Shown here one piece after another: positions 33,344 through 45,764 of a DNA stretch of 60,000 bases (position 1 is its first letter; each line of letters opens with the position of its first letter). Origin of the DNA: Mesostigma viride (lineage: Eukaryota > Streptophyta > Mesostigmatophyceae > Mesostigmatales > Mesostigmataceae); contig RPFO01000041.1 in assembly GCA_009746045.1 (NCBI GenBank), positions 3,743,954-3,803,953 on the forward strand, given 5' to 3'. The position numbers and the translations under genes are program-made. The notes under the pieces are model-generated. The model saw nothing but the letters and a program-made list of their open reading frames with translations. It made no database searches and was not told where the DNA came from.

Positions 33344-33998
33344 CGGCGATGCTCCCTCCACCTGGGCGGACTTGCTTAAGCGGCACACCACCTCCACCAT
33401 CTCGGCACAACTCAAGCAACAAGCCCTCGACCTTCGCGAGGAAGCCGACATCGCCCGGCGCAGCCACAATGTCATCGTCAAGCACTTCGACCAGCCGGCA
33501 GGTGAGACCTCCACGAGCCTTCTTGAGGCATTTAAGCGCGCCATTTTTGCCCCCATGTTACTCACTGGTGAGCTGGACATGTCGGCTGTCCGCCTCCCCC
33601 GCGCGCGGGGGAAGGCTGGCCCGGCACCCGTGCTCCTCACCTTTAAATACATGGCGGACAAGCTGGCGTTCCTTAAATGCCGCAAGAAGCTCTCGGAGAC
33701 TCGCTTCACGCTGGACGACGACCTGACCCTGGCCCAGCAACAGCGGCGACGCGAGCTATGGCCGACCTACCTTCAGCTCCGGCAGAGCGCAAGGGGGAAG
33801 CCGGTATACTGGAGGGGGGCGGTCATCCACGTTGACCACAAGCCCTGGCAGCCCCCTCCTGCCACCTCAGACTAGGAATATATATACCAGTAGTGTAGAT
33901 TAGTAAGGCTTAGCCTAGCATGTGGCCCACGCGCATGTGCGCCCATAATGGCCCCCATGGATGTTGCCTTCAGAATTTAGCCAAGCCATGCCTATAAT

Positions 33999-34263
33999 CC
34001 ACTCTCTCTCCCGTCTTTGGACTGTCATGCAGGACAAGACGCGGTGGAAGAAGATTGTCAAGGCGCACACGCCCGACCCTGTGGGCAAGCCACCTCCCCC
34101 CAAGCGGAGGAGGCGTTTTGATGAGTAGTGTAGTTAGGATTTTCTAGATAGCTTAGCGTTAGTATAGTTCGATCACGCGGCTTCCTCCACCCTGGATCCA
34201 TCATGGAATATGTGCTACATGACCTCCCCACGGAGGCATGTTATAATTTAATTTAATTTTTTA
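33999..34263 (+). mobile_element. LINE-A 3' fragment nested in copy 3
   Basis: A 5'-truncated LINE-A (end of ORF2, 3' UTR, CCCACGGAGGCATG tag and TTTAATT tail) flanked by the duplication ATGCCTATAAT (33988-33998 and 34264-34274). Confidence 0.85.
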
Positions 34264-34293
34264 ATGCCTATAATGGGACCCCCATGGATGTTG

Positions 34294-35515
34294 TCGTTGA
34301 TCACGTCATGCGCCGGGCACGTGCGCGCTTTACTGCTCTTAAGGGGTTCGAGCCTGGCTTGGACATCCTTAACGACAGCGCACGGCGGGGTTAAACCTGG
34401 TTACCGCGTGGCCGACTTGATTTATGCGGAGGACACCACCCTCATCGCGCGCCCCGAGCACATTCAGACCTGGCTAGACTGTCTGGGCTTGGAGGCGCGG
34501 GCGGTGGCCAGGGTTGGAGATTAGTGTCAAAACTGAGGCTATGGTGATTGGGGCTTCCAGTCGCCCGCCGCTACCACGGCTGCTAGACGGGACGGAGGTC
34601 CCGTTTCGTGATCGCTTTAAACTGCTGGGAAGCATGCTTCCTGACACCGCCGCCGATGTGGACACCCGCATCGGCCTGGCCTGGGCTCGGCATCGTTCGC
34701 TGAAAACCTACTGGCACTCGAAGGTCCTCGGCGAGCACCGCAAGCGCATGCTCCTCAAGGTCCTGGTCCTCACGGTGCTCACGTATGGCGCCGAGGCATG
34801 GACGCTCACGGACACGCTGGCGGCCAAGCTAAACGGCACGGTAACCAGGATGCTCCGTCAGGCCTTGAATGTAGGGTTTGACACGCATAGGCATCTAGAA
34901 TCTTTGTACCAGGGCATGCCTCGCATTTCGGACGAGATTAGACAGCGTAGGATAGCATTCGTAGGACATCTTGCTCGCACCAGCCAGGTAGACACCGCCC
35001 TCGGTCTGGCCGGCCCAGTGACAGCGGCTTGGCCAGCCAGGACGGCATATCCTGACCTGGCCTGGCCCTAAGGACATTCCTAAGAAGGTAGGCAAACATG
35101 TCATGACCTACCCACAGCAGTTGATAGCTGACCTAGTGGTCCCAGCGCAGTTTGAACATCGCATTCACTCCCTCTCTCTTGCTTGGACTGCTATGCAGGA
35201 CAAGAGGAGGTGGAAAACCATTGTCCAGGCTCATACACCCGCCCCTGTGGGCAAGCCCCCTCCCCCCAAGCGGAAGGGGCGCTTTGCTGAGTAGAATAGG
35301 TAGGGTTTTCTAGCTTAGATTAGCTTAGAGTTAGATTAGTTCGGTTTCGCGGCTTTGCCCCCCTCCATCCATCCACGGGAATATGTGCTACATGATCTCC
35401 CAACGGAGTCATGTTATAATTTAATTTAATTATTAATTTAAATAAGCATGGATGCACAAGTTATTAATTTTCCCACAAAAGGGTCCCTTTTTTCACAAAA
35501 CAAATTAACAAATCA
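34294..35515 (+). pseudogene. LINE-A RT/C-terminal copy nested in copy 3
   Basis: A 5'-truncated LINE-A beginning inside the reverse transcriptase (VDHVMRRARARFTALKGF region). The active-site position reads YAED rather than YADD (about 34420). The C-terminal part at 34514-35071 is open in one frame and continues to the stop near 35294, then the 3' UTR and the tag at 35391-35413 follow. ATGGATGTTG flanks it at 34284-34293 and 35516-35525. About 70 bp between the LINE tail (about 35445) and 35515 are unexplained. Confidence 0.8.
35391..35413 (+). other. LINE-A 3' stem-loop
   Basis: CATGA pairs with TCATG and CTCC with GGAG, around a CAAC loop, with one unpaired T. It is followed by a TTATAATTTAATTTAATT tail. 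The same fold ends every LINE-A copy here. Confidence 0.8.
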
Positions 35516-35709
35516 ATGGATGTTGCATTAAGAATTTAGCTATGCTATGCCTATGCAGAGAGATGCTCTCTGTCGAGAAGCCATGCCCTAGCCCTTGTAT
35601 AGCCATGATGATCTTCCCCCCCCATGGCATGCTCCCCCACCCCTTAGCTGGGCATAGCGTGATAGACCATGAGGGTGCGGGTGCCCTGGTGCACCTAGAG
35701 CAAGTGTTG

Positions 35710-36296
35710 TGTTACGTCCCGGCCCAGACACACCTAGCCTGAGCTACGTAGCGAAAGACCCTCCTAGCCGGAATTAGGAATAATTCAAGGTAGCCTAAAG
35801 TAGGTTGCGCTTCACGACGTGAGTCGTGAGATATCTGGCATCACGGCTTGATGCCAAGCTAATTAATACACACTTATAATGGCTAGCAATACCAATTACA
35901 AATGGATAATTGCCCCGGGCTCAATGTGTAGGCGTATGTATTCGCACTTATCATTCATCAAACCAAGAGGACGAGACTCTCGTCCTCGGACCAATTTAAC
36001 CTAGGTTGATTGCGGCGCAGATACACGCCAATTTCCCTAGAACAATCCAAGCCAATCATTCCACGTAGGATCCGGGCCGACATCGACCCTCAACTACAGG
36101 ATCCACGCCTAGAACTACGGACAGACTCAGAACTGGCGCGGCGCCACAGCACCGGCCCCTAAAAGGGCAACCTAGGACCAAAATAACTAGTCCAATTCAC
36201 ACAATAGCCAATGTCCATAAAACTCAGTACAACGGCCACAAGGCCTTAGTAATTTATTCCATTGTTACGTCCGACCAAAAGGGCCGGGACGTAACA
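35710..36296 (-). repeat. Gypsy 3' LTR
   Basis: A 587-bp LTR with TGTTACGTCCCGG / CCGGGACGTAACA inverted ends. It differs from the other LTR by a 4-bp insertion near 35937. Confidence 0.95.
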
Positions 36297-36310
36297 CTCC
36301 TCCCCCCCCA
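36297..36310 (-). other. Gypsy polypurine tract
   Basis: The minus strand reads GTGGGGGGGGAGGAG immediately upstream of the 3' LTR: the plus-strand DNA priming site. Confidence 0.85.
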
Positions 36311-37001
36311 CGGGGGTCGGTAGTCCCTACCGTACAAAGATAGAATAGGGAATCGCGTTTTCCGCGTTTTCCGCGGCCCGGCACTGAACGCAAAGGTTTT
36401 CACCTTTGCGGAGTGTCTGATCAGAATATACGCTTGGCTGATTTCGATAGTACCGGCTACGCCCCCTTCTAAAGAAGGATTCAGCCGTGTTCAGCCCGTC
36501 TCACGGTGCGAGACTGAACAAGTCTCGCGTGCAGACACGTGTGTAGTACTCCTACACACAGATCTCGAGTGATTTATCTAGTACCAAATCCGAAAGGCTT
36601 GCATCACTCCCCGGACAGGAGAACTTTTGCGGATGACTGTAGGTGTAAGTTGGCGATGCCATGGTAACCGGAGACGTCCGTCCTATAGTCAGCAAAATTG
36701 GTGCGAGAGGTCCCCAGTTCGATTCCGGTCGGATTCATTTGCAGATCGCGTTTTCCGCGTTTTCCGCGGCCCGGCACTGAACGCAAAGGTTTTCACCTTT
36801 GCGGAGTGTCTGATCAGAATAGAATAGGGAAGCAAAACAAGACTACTATAAGAGTACTATGTCCCGACCTCTCGATCGGTTCACCCGCAGGTCAGTAATA
36901 CCAGTTCCTCTAGAGGTTGATACACATGCCCAACCCTGACGTAGTAGCCGAAACTCTGGGGATTGGACTCCGCTATCCATCCCGAAACTGAACTATTTAC
37001 T
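36311..37001 (-). other. Gypsy 3' non-coding region with direct repeat
   Basis: An ~85-bp sequence occurs twice (about 36345-36430 and 36744-36829). Each copy contains the perfect hairpin GCAAAGGT, loop TTTC, ACCTTTGC. No ORF is supported between the extra ORF and the polypurine tract. Confidence 0.7.
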
Positions 37002-39612
37002 CTAGCGTCCGCCGCTAGTAGCCCGCCGCTGCTGCTGGGCCTCAAGGAGAGCCCGTCGCCCCACGGGGGTCATAATATGGGTCATCGCCCCTGGATGCGC
37101 ACATAAATCCACCTCGAAGGCGATCTGATATGGGGACGTCTTCTGCCGACCCAACCTGGATAGCTCCACCCACGTACCCCGGGGCCACATGGCCAGGAAC
37201 CCAGCGAGATACTGGGGGTGGGTAAAGAGAAGGGTCAGCGCCGACCAATCCGCCACCCCACAGCGGTGATCACGAACAAACTTCACCCCCATCATAAAAA
37301 CCTCGGTGCGCACGTGATCCTCAATGATGGTCGCCCTTGGGGCCCCTACAATGTCCGGCACCACCCGTTCCAGGAAGGCACGCCCTTCCGCCGGGGCCAC
37401 CTTGGGCGGCGTAACCACGTGCCCCACCCCATCCACCTGATACCTCCAGTCCCACCAATCCTCGGTACCGAACCGCACCGTGTGGCCCACCGTCCGGGGA
37501 AAACGAAGGTCGTCGGGTTGCGGCAAGGGCAGCGGCGCCTGTGGGAAGAAGGTGATTTCTAGTTGTTCCCAGTAAGCACCACGGTCAACCGCGCACCAAG
37601 GACCCGCTTGAAAAACCAAAGGAGCGGGCAGGTGCATGCCAGAAGGGACCGAGATCAAAGGTCCCTCGAACACCACACACAACTTCTCCGTACGAGGCCC
37701 CGGCCCACCATGTCTCACGGTCCTCCCCGGAATTGTCCGTATGAAGTCCCCCATCGACCACTCCTCGTGTGAAGCTGCCCGGGAAGCGGCCTCGTAGCCT
37801 ACGGAGGTGGCGACTGAGTGATCGCCCTGGCGCCCGAGCTGGTCCAGCATACGCTGTATGAGACCCTGCCCTGATTGCACCGCTGCCACGAGTGTCTCAA
37901 TGGTTACCACGGGTTCCGCCGGCACCATGACACCCGTCACGCTGGGACCTTCCGCGGCATTCCGTACGATAGGTAAACACGGTCCCTCCGCGGGAAGGTG
38001 TGAGACTGTGTCGATCCGAGGTGGTGGGTCTGCTGGGTCCCTCCGCAGGACGTGACATCGACGATCCGACCTGAGCAGGCCGGGGGCGTGGCTCCAAGGA
38101 GACCAAGAAGTTAGGCTCCGGTGGAACCTCTTCCGCTCGGGAGCGAGGCTCCAGGGAGACAAGGAAGGTAGGCTCTCCTTGGCCCGCATCGGACGGGGTG
38201 CCAGCGGGAACCTCATCAACCGGCTCCTCTCTAGCCGGCCGTTCGGCCCTGGCCACCGCGGTCTCCGTCGTATCCGTTCGCCGTCGCCGGTTCTCTCGCT
38301 CTCGCTCCAGCTCCACCGCGGACCCCCACGTGCGCTCCCATTGCCGATCCTCTGGTCGACGAGATGGTGGTGACGCTTGGCGAGCGGGGCGTACATCGGT
38401 CCCGGAGTCCGAGCGGGAACGCGAGCGGGAGGGCGGTGATGGCGAGCGACGACGTGCCGGCCACTCCGGGGCACGTCGAGGGGCGGTTTGACTGCCCCCA
38501 CCCCATCCGGTAGCCCTCGGCAGGCTCCGCGTCTCACGCCCTGAAGGTCGCCCCCAGCCCGTCGCCGGCGGTGGCGCCTCATAACGAGGCACAGGACGGT
38601 TTCTTACGCCGCTCCCTTGGGAGCCCCGAGAGGGCGGATCCCGCGGAGGGGAACGAGAGGGAGGGCGTGGAGGATGGTCGTCGGAACCGGAGTCATACCC
38701 CTCACTCCCATCGTCCTGGTCCTCATCATCCATCGCCACGATGCGATCCATGCAGAGCCTGCCGTAACGAATACTGCCCTTCACGCAGGCATTTTTCACC
38801 CCGTAGCGCTCCCTCTGGCGGAAGGTACCGGGGAAAGTGGTATTCCAGCAGCTTCCGCACTGGGGGTGGAAGTAAGAGGAGAAAGAGCCGTGGGAATGCC
38901 AGACCCGCTTCCAGCGTGTTCATGCACGCGTGACAGGAGCACTCCCGCTCATGTGTTTCCCAATCGGTCCCGACCACCACGCCGTTGCGCGCAGCGGTGC
39001 GGGTCTCGATCCGGAAACTCGCGTTGCGCCGCACGAACCCTCGAAAAGCCTCCATCTGCACAGGGCCGACCCGTGCCATAATGGAATCAGCGCGAAGTGC
39101 CGACGGCATCTGATTACGGCGACGACGTCGTCGTTCCAACAGGGCTTCCCCCTCCCGACCATAGTCACGCAAGAACACCCGGGGATCGAACGTCTCCTCG
39201 TTCAGCTCCTTCACCAGCTGCAACGTCCGCGTGTCCGGTGCTCCGGGCCTTGACGATGTTTCTTGCCGACGCTCGCGACCAGATCAGGGCCCCGTCTGTC
39301 CGCCACCATCTCTCGAGCCCCCGGCCCCTGGTGCACCCTTCGGACCGCAGGCTCTCCACGAGCTATCTGCTTCCTCGCCCCCACTTCCGGTTCTGGGACC
39401 TCAGGATCGTCGGGTATATCCATGTCAACCAAATCTCCCTCACTGGACTCCCCATCTGCATCCCGGAATCCTGCGTCTGCAGCCTCCACGGCGCCGACGG
39501 GAGTCTGGCCTCTGGGAAGCGCCTCCGCGGCGTCCCCCTGCACAGCCCACACACAAGATGCCAGGGCGTTAGTCGGCGTGTACCTAATACCTAGCTCACG
39601 CACCACCCCCAC
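37002..39612 (-). pseudogene. Additional ORF of the chromovirus, downstream of integrase
   Basis: Gypsy elements usually end after integrase; here about 2.6 kb of further coding-like sequence lies on the same strand before the 3' LTR. It is readable in pieces that change frame: 39612-39211 (acidic), 39223-38726 (Arg-rich, with a CSCHAC motif near 38935), 38799-37897 (Asp-rich then Arg/Ser/Pro-rich) and 38582-37002. The last piece ends in about 290 residues of globular-looking sequence with Trp-rich blocks (EDWWDWRYQVDG, FLAMWPRGTWVELSRLG) and stops at 37002-37004. No signal peptide or membrane anchor typical of an envelope protein is visible, and no known domain is recognised. Confidence 0.6.
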
Positions 39613-39637
39613 CCTACACCCTACCGGATGTGGTCTG

Positions 39638-42600
39638 CTAACGCAACTGGTGCGTCTTCTTGTATGCTTCTAGTAAGCGGGCGCACCCTGCTAACTCGGT
39701 AGCGGTGCGCCAGGAGTCCTCAGACTCGTGTTGTGCGAATCGCCATCGCACCCGGTATTGTCGCTGGACCCCTCATCCCCGTTTGACATCCCGGTGACCC
39801 ACGATCGCGGCAACCTCGTCCTCCTGTTCCCCCGTGTCCGGATTGAACTCCAGTGGGGCTGGGGGATTGACCCTGCCCTGAATGGTATTCTGGTGATACA
39901 ACTTGAGCTGGTCACGGTGGAAACGGTTGGACGTGAGGTTCCATGACACTGGAATGTCCACCTGGAACATGACGTCGTCGAACTTGGTGAGGACCTTGTA
40001 GGGTCCCAGGAACATGGGTCGGAGCTTAGTCTTCAGCTCCTTCTCCACCTTGTGCGAAAATCGCCCGATCTGCGGGCCCTCAACCAGGACCCAATCGCCC
40101 ACCTCGATGGACGGCGTCCGGTGATCCCGCTTGCCGGCTGTCCTCTCCAGATACCGCGCTGCCGCTGCGCGATAGCCCTGAACCGCGCTGTTATGCGCCT
40201 GGTGCATCCGCTGCAGCAACCGCTCAACCCCTGCAGGGTATCCAGCTTGACCTGATCCTCTCCAGTTCGTGGCTCCCAAGCAAGTCGAGCGGTGTGAGAG
40301 GGTGTCGGCCGGAGTTGAGGAAAAAGGGGGTAAACCCATGGGCGGCCTGGGGGGCATTGTTCAGGGAAAACTCCACCAAGCCCAGAAGTTCTTCCCAATT
40401 GCTGCCCACCGTGTCGGTGTAGTGTCGCATGGTCTCTTGCACCGTGCGGTTCAACCGCTCCACCAGGTGCGACGACGAGCTGTGGTAGGCCGTGCCCAGC
40501 GACACCTTGGTGCCCAGTTGCTCGAAGAACTCCTGCCAGAATTTGGCCGTGAAGAGCTTGTCGCGGTCAGAGATGAACTGCCGGCTGAGCCCGTGAAACC
40601 GAAACACGTGCGTCAGGTATATCTTGGCGCACTCCTCCGCTGTGAGGTCGACCGGACACGGAGCCAGGTGACACATGCGCGTCAGGCGGTCCACGAACAC
40701 CAAGACCATGCTGTTGCCGTTCTTCGTCTTCTTAAACGGGCCGATGAAGTCCATCATGATAGAATCCCAAGGACCCATAGGATCCGGCAGCGTCTTAGGG
40801 ACGGCCTGAGAGCCCGTGTTCCTGGACTTCATGATCTGACACGAGGGGCACTGGCGCACATACGTCTCGATATACTCCTTCATCCCTGGCCAGTAGAAGT
40901 GCTTACGTGCCCGGGGAAGGAGACGGTGACTTCCCTGATGTCCGCCCAGAAGAGAATCATGGAGCTCGTGAAGCAAGGCAGCCCTACAAGCTCAGGAACA
41001 TACAGCCGCCATTCCTCCGGCTGGGGACTCACGAACAGGCGCCCCTCCTGGAACTTGCAAGGATAGGCCCCCATCTGCTGGGGATGTGCCCGGATGGCTT
41101 CAAGTGCTGCTTCCTCCGTGATCGTGAAACGGCTGATCAGCATCTCCAAGTCCGACGTGACTGTGAACGCGTCCGCAGCCGGTTCTGCCGCATCCGTACC
41201 CGCCTGGTTGACGAATTCTGAGAAGACTGTGGGAGGGCCGAGCGGCTGAAGCTGAAAAATTCCCTGGGGCGGCACCACATGACTAAGGGGCACGCGCGCA
41301 TGCGACCCCTCCCCCTCCCCGGGGGTGTCCACGTCCTCGTGGGCGCTTGGTTGAACCGTCTCCTCCGGGAGGGGTGACAAGTCATCCATGGTGGTGTGCC
41401 CAAGATGAAACAAGTGGCGGGCCTGGGGAGACCGTGGTTCCACACCGTAGGCGGTCCCCGGGGCGGCCACTGGGACACAGGTGGTATGCAGCACGTCCAT
41501 GTCCTCGTAGAACCAATAGTCCGCCCGTCGCGAGAGGGCGTCGGGCACCACATTGTCCGCGCCCTTGACATATTGGATCTTGAACGGCGCAAACTGTGAC
41601 AGGTACTCCATCCACCGCGCCTGGCGGGGCGTCAAGTTGGGCTGCACCAGGAGGTGGGTGAGCGGCCGGTGGTCCGTGTGGATCACCAGGCGATGGGGGT
41701 CGAGATCCCCCTGCTCACTGATGGCCACCGAAAACTGGGCCCCCAAGAGATGATGACGCCACGTGTGGCAGCTGTAGACGACTGCCAGGAGTTCCTGCTG
41801 ATGCACTGGATAATTCCGCTCCGCCGGAATCATCGTGCGTGAGATGTACTCGATGGGCTGAAGGCCCTTGCCTGGTCCTGCAGGAGAACACCCCCGATGG
41901 CCACCTTGCTGGCGTCCGTAGCCACGACGAAAGGAAGGGCCGGATCCGGCAGGATAAGGACTGGCGCTGTGGTGAGGTGGCGCTTAAGCGCCTCGAAAGC
42001 CTGTTGGCACTGCTCAGCCCAAAGGAACGGGGTACCCTTCTTGAGAAGAGCGTTGATCGGGGCGGCGATGGTGGCAAACCGCGGGATGAACCGTCGGTAG
42101 TAAGATGCCAATCCCAGGAAGCTGCGCACCCCTTTCACGTCCGTAGGGACAGGCCATTGCTGGACGGACTCGATCTTCTCAGGGTCGGTCGCGATGCCGT
42201 CCGCGGACAGGGTATGGCCCAGAAACGGCACGCAGCGACCGGCGCGCACCTTGGCCTTCCGCGCCGAAAGGTGCTCATCCTCCATGATCTGCAGCACGGC
42301 GTCCACATCCTCCAGGTGCTCCTCGAACGTCTTGGAGTACACCAGGATGTCGTCCAGATACGCCAGCGCGCACGTGCGCTTGTAGGTCCAGGGCGGGCGC
42401 GCCCCCTTCTGCGGGTCCGCCAGGTCCTGGGAGACCTGCGGCAAGTGGGCTGTGCCCATCACCGGACGGAGGATGTCATTCATCAGCATCTGGAAGGACG
42501 CAGGCGAATTACACAGCCCCATTGCCGCCACCCGAAACTGATAGTGACCGAAGGGCGTAGCGAACGCGGTCTTGTGGCAGTCTTCTGGCGCGATGCGCAG

Positions 42601-43559
42601 CTGCCAAAACCCGTCCGCACAGTCGATGACGGTGAAACACGTAGCCCCCTGGACACGGTTGAAGATGTCGTCGATCCGCGGTAGAGGATACCGGGACTTG
42701 ACGGTGATGGCGTTCAGCTTCCGGTAATCAGTCACCAGACGCCACTTGCCCCTGGCTTGGGAACGAGCAGCACGCCCGCTGAGAAGGGGCTGTTGCTGGG
42801 TTCAATGAGCCCAGCGTCGAGCAGTGAAATGAGGATCTTCTTGAGCTCCACCAGCTCGACTGGGCCCATGCGGTACATGGGAGACACGGTAGGCCCGGAA
42901 CCCTCCTGGAGCTGGACACGATGTAACACCGATCGATTGGGAGGGAACTGGGGGGTGCGATCCGCGAAGAGGCAGTGCGCTTCTCCAGGACGGCATTGAA
43001 CCGCGCCAGCTCGTCCGGTGTGAAGCCGGCACCAATCTCGTTAAGCAGAGCCTGAGTGCTGTCCAGGTCTATGCGATACATCGCGTACTCCTTGCCCTTC
43101 CGGAGCTGGCGCGCCAGCGTCTTGCTACTCATCAGGATCTGGGACGCTGGTCGAGGCCCGTCCGCCGAGCGCTCGTGTGTAATGTTATGGACCTCCGCGG
43201 CCTGTGCCCTATACTCGCTGTCTGGGCACCAGAATGAACCGTCCGGAAACCAAACTACCCGCCGGCGCACACTGATGTCCACATCCTGCTTGTCCAGCCA
43301 GTCCACTCCAATGATGATGTCGGCAGCGCCCAACGGCGCAATAGTCGCCACCAGGTCCACCGGCGTGCCCTGCAGCACACCCTTGATGTCTGCTAGGCCC
43401 GGCGATTGGTGTCGCCGGCCGTCTGAGTAGGTGACATACTGCCGTGGTGTGAGGTCGTGGTACCAGGCCCAGCCGACGCACCAGGGCCTCGTTGATGAAG
43501 GACGTGGAGGCGCCGGTGTCGACCAGGAACTTCACGTCCATGATCGTTTTCTCCTTCAA
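39638..43559 (-). pseudogene. pol: Gypsy pol: protease, RT, RNase H, integrase, chromodomain
   Basis: Polyprotein that processes, copies and integrates the element. Protease: LVDTGASTSFI at about 43500-43535. Reverse transcriptase (about 42930-42000): YRKLNAITVKSRYPLPRID, AAMGLCNSPASFQ and YLDD at 42349-42360. RNase H-like region (about 41950-41500) with ATDASKVAIGG and TDHRPLTHLL. Integrase (about 40976-40250): an HHCC zinc motif with CPSC, DFIGPF, ISDRDKLF and VERLNRTV supply the D,D,E residues. Near the C-terminus, GDWVLV and RPMFLGPY are followed by a chromodomain (39640-39800: EVAAIVGH, YRVRW, SWRTATELAGCARLLEAY). A TGA at 39773-39775 breaks the chromodomain in frame, at a position compatible with CGA to TGA. 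At least five frameshifts separate the blocks, near 43380, 42930, 42735, 41833, 40976 and 40300. Confidence 0.95.
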
Positions 43560-43869
43560 ATACGGATCAAGGACGGTGGGAGGGACCAGTAACCCTCCGC
43601 TGAAAAGAAACAGATGCGCGAATCTCCTTGAGATGCACGCGCCGCCGGTTGGGTGGACGCGTCTGCGGCCACGTTATTGACGTCTACCTCTACTCTAGTT
43701 GACTCCGCGTCTGGGCTACCATCTGATTTTTCTACCCTATCCCCTACCCCGGGACCCAAGCCCACGGGCAGGGCTACTACTCCCGAGGAGCGGTGGGACG
43801 GGAGGCCGCCTCGCCCGACCGCCCGCCCTCTTCCCCCCCTCCTCCTCTTCGTCAGCCCCCTCCTCGTCG

Positions 43870-45729
43870 TCATACTCGTAGCCTGCCACTGCCTGCGTAT
43901 GGCCGAAGAGGAGGACTGTCGCCGCGCCTCAATCTCGTTGACCGCGCGCAACACACCCTTGGTAGAGCTGGTCGCGGGTGGTCGCGGCTGCTGGTACTGC
44001 GTCGGGACCTGTCTGGCGTGCTGCAGGCGAGCCGCACGCTCACCCGCGTTGCGGGGTCGGTCCCGAGGACCGGAGGAGTCGGGGCGGCTGCCGAAGGCCG
44101 GGCCAGAGAAACGAACACTGGGTTCCCTTCTCCTGCCCCACGACTGGCGTGCTTGCCCCGGAGCTTGGGGCAGTCGCGCTTGAGGTGCCCCACCTCGCTG
44201 CACATGAAGCAGCGCGCCTTGCTAGCGTCGATCGCGTTGACGCCATGGTCAGTGTAGCCCTCGTCAGGGTCGTCGAGGTACTCGTCCTCCTCCTCGCCGG
44301 CGAACTCAGTGGAGTACATCTGATTCACCCGTCGCGGGGGAGCTGGTCTGAAGAAACGGCGCACTGAGGGTGCACGCCCGCGAGCCACTACGTCGGCCAC
44401 CTGTAGGAGATACCTCTGGATATTCAAGATGTCCCACTCTTCCCAAGGGACATCAGCGTAGTGCTTGAATACCTCGTCCTGCAGCTCAGGACAGAGTGCC
44501 TCGATGAACCTGCTCTTGTACTCATACCAGGTCATGTCAGCCAGGTAGGCGGCGCTGGACTCGAACTTAGACAGAAACTCGCGATATGGGGTGGTCCCCT
44601 GGCGCAGCTTGCTGAAGGCGATCCGCTCGTGGAGTGTAGCATCTGGGGGCACCAGCTTGCGACGCACCGGTCCATCAGTTCCGCCAAGGTTTGCGGGTAT
44701 GACTGGGACGCGATGCTCTCACAGTTCAAGATGCTCACCACCGAGGGGTCCATACAGGAGTTAACCACTAGCAATCAGATCGCTGGTGGCCAGCTGCCAG
44801 TTGTGGTGATTGCGCCAGATGGTATACTGCTGTCGCCACATGCGTCCCCATTCCTCTACCTCGCGCGGTTTCATGTCCGCGTGCAGCTTGGGTACATTCT
44901 TGAAATTGGGCATCGGTGGGGCCTTTACCGCGGCGGTGACGGGCCCACCGACGTCTACGTGGGGGATATCGCCGAAGGTGGGGGGCTGCGACCGGGGGAG
45001 AGAGCCGGATCTGGGCGGCGTACCATGAGTCCGCCGCACCTGTACGGATGAGGGGTGTTCGTACCCCGGGTCATCCAAGGCCACCCTGCTGAAGCTGAGG
45101 TTACCAGCAGGTGCAGGCGAGGAGACCACGCTTGGGTCAAGCACCCGTGGGCGCTGCGGTTGAGGTGCCGGGCGCTGGACGGACGTATGAGTCTCCTCGT
45201 CTCGGGTGGTGACACTGCTCCTGGTCTCCCCTGGGCTGGTCCGTGGTCTATGAGTACCAACGGGCGGGCCCTGCGTGCCAGTTCCCTCGTCTGCCTCGTT
45301 AGTCCCTTCCAGGTCATCGAACTCGCCATCTGCCCCTGGGATCTCCCCTTCCTCATCCGAATACCAGAGCGCCGTGGGTAACAGGGACGTGCTGCCGAAG
45401 GACACTCTGCGTCTGCCCCGGTGTGTGGGGCCCGGTGGAGGTCCCTGGGGCCGCCCCCGACCTGCCCAAGGATGCGTTGGCCGCCCGGTGGCTGGCTGCT
45501 GATGGCGGTAGTGCAGGGTATCTTCATTCTCGTCTCCCTGCTGCTCAGGATCCGATGGTGGCCATTGTGGTCTCGTCTGGAGTTGTTGTTGCTGTATAAC
45601 CGGGGTTGCCGTTGTTGCTGGGGTTGTTGCTGCTGCTGCTGCTGTGGTTGCTGCTGCTGCTGCTGCTGTCGTTGCTGCTGCTGCTGCTGTTGCTGTCGTT
45701 GCTGCTGCTGCTGCTGCTGCTGCGGTTGC

Positions 45730-45764
<35 letters not shown>

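Noticed and set aside
36660-36740. tRNA gene or tRNA-derived SINE
   Set aside because: A B-box-like AGTTCGATTCC is present at about 36717-36727, but no A box, no convincing acceptor or anticodon stem and no 72-nt cloverleaf could be drawn.
37002-39612. Envelope gene of an infectious gypsy-like retrovirus
   Set aside because: The position would fit, but no signal peptide, transmembrane anchor or furin-like site is visible; the product looks basic and Arg/Ser-rich with a globular C-terminus.
39773-43559. Programmed frameshifts as the reason for the split pol
   Set aside because: The number and placement of the breaks within conserved domains do not fit a single programmed site between gag and pol.
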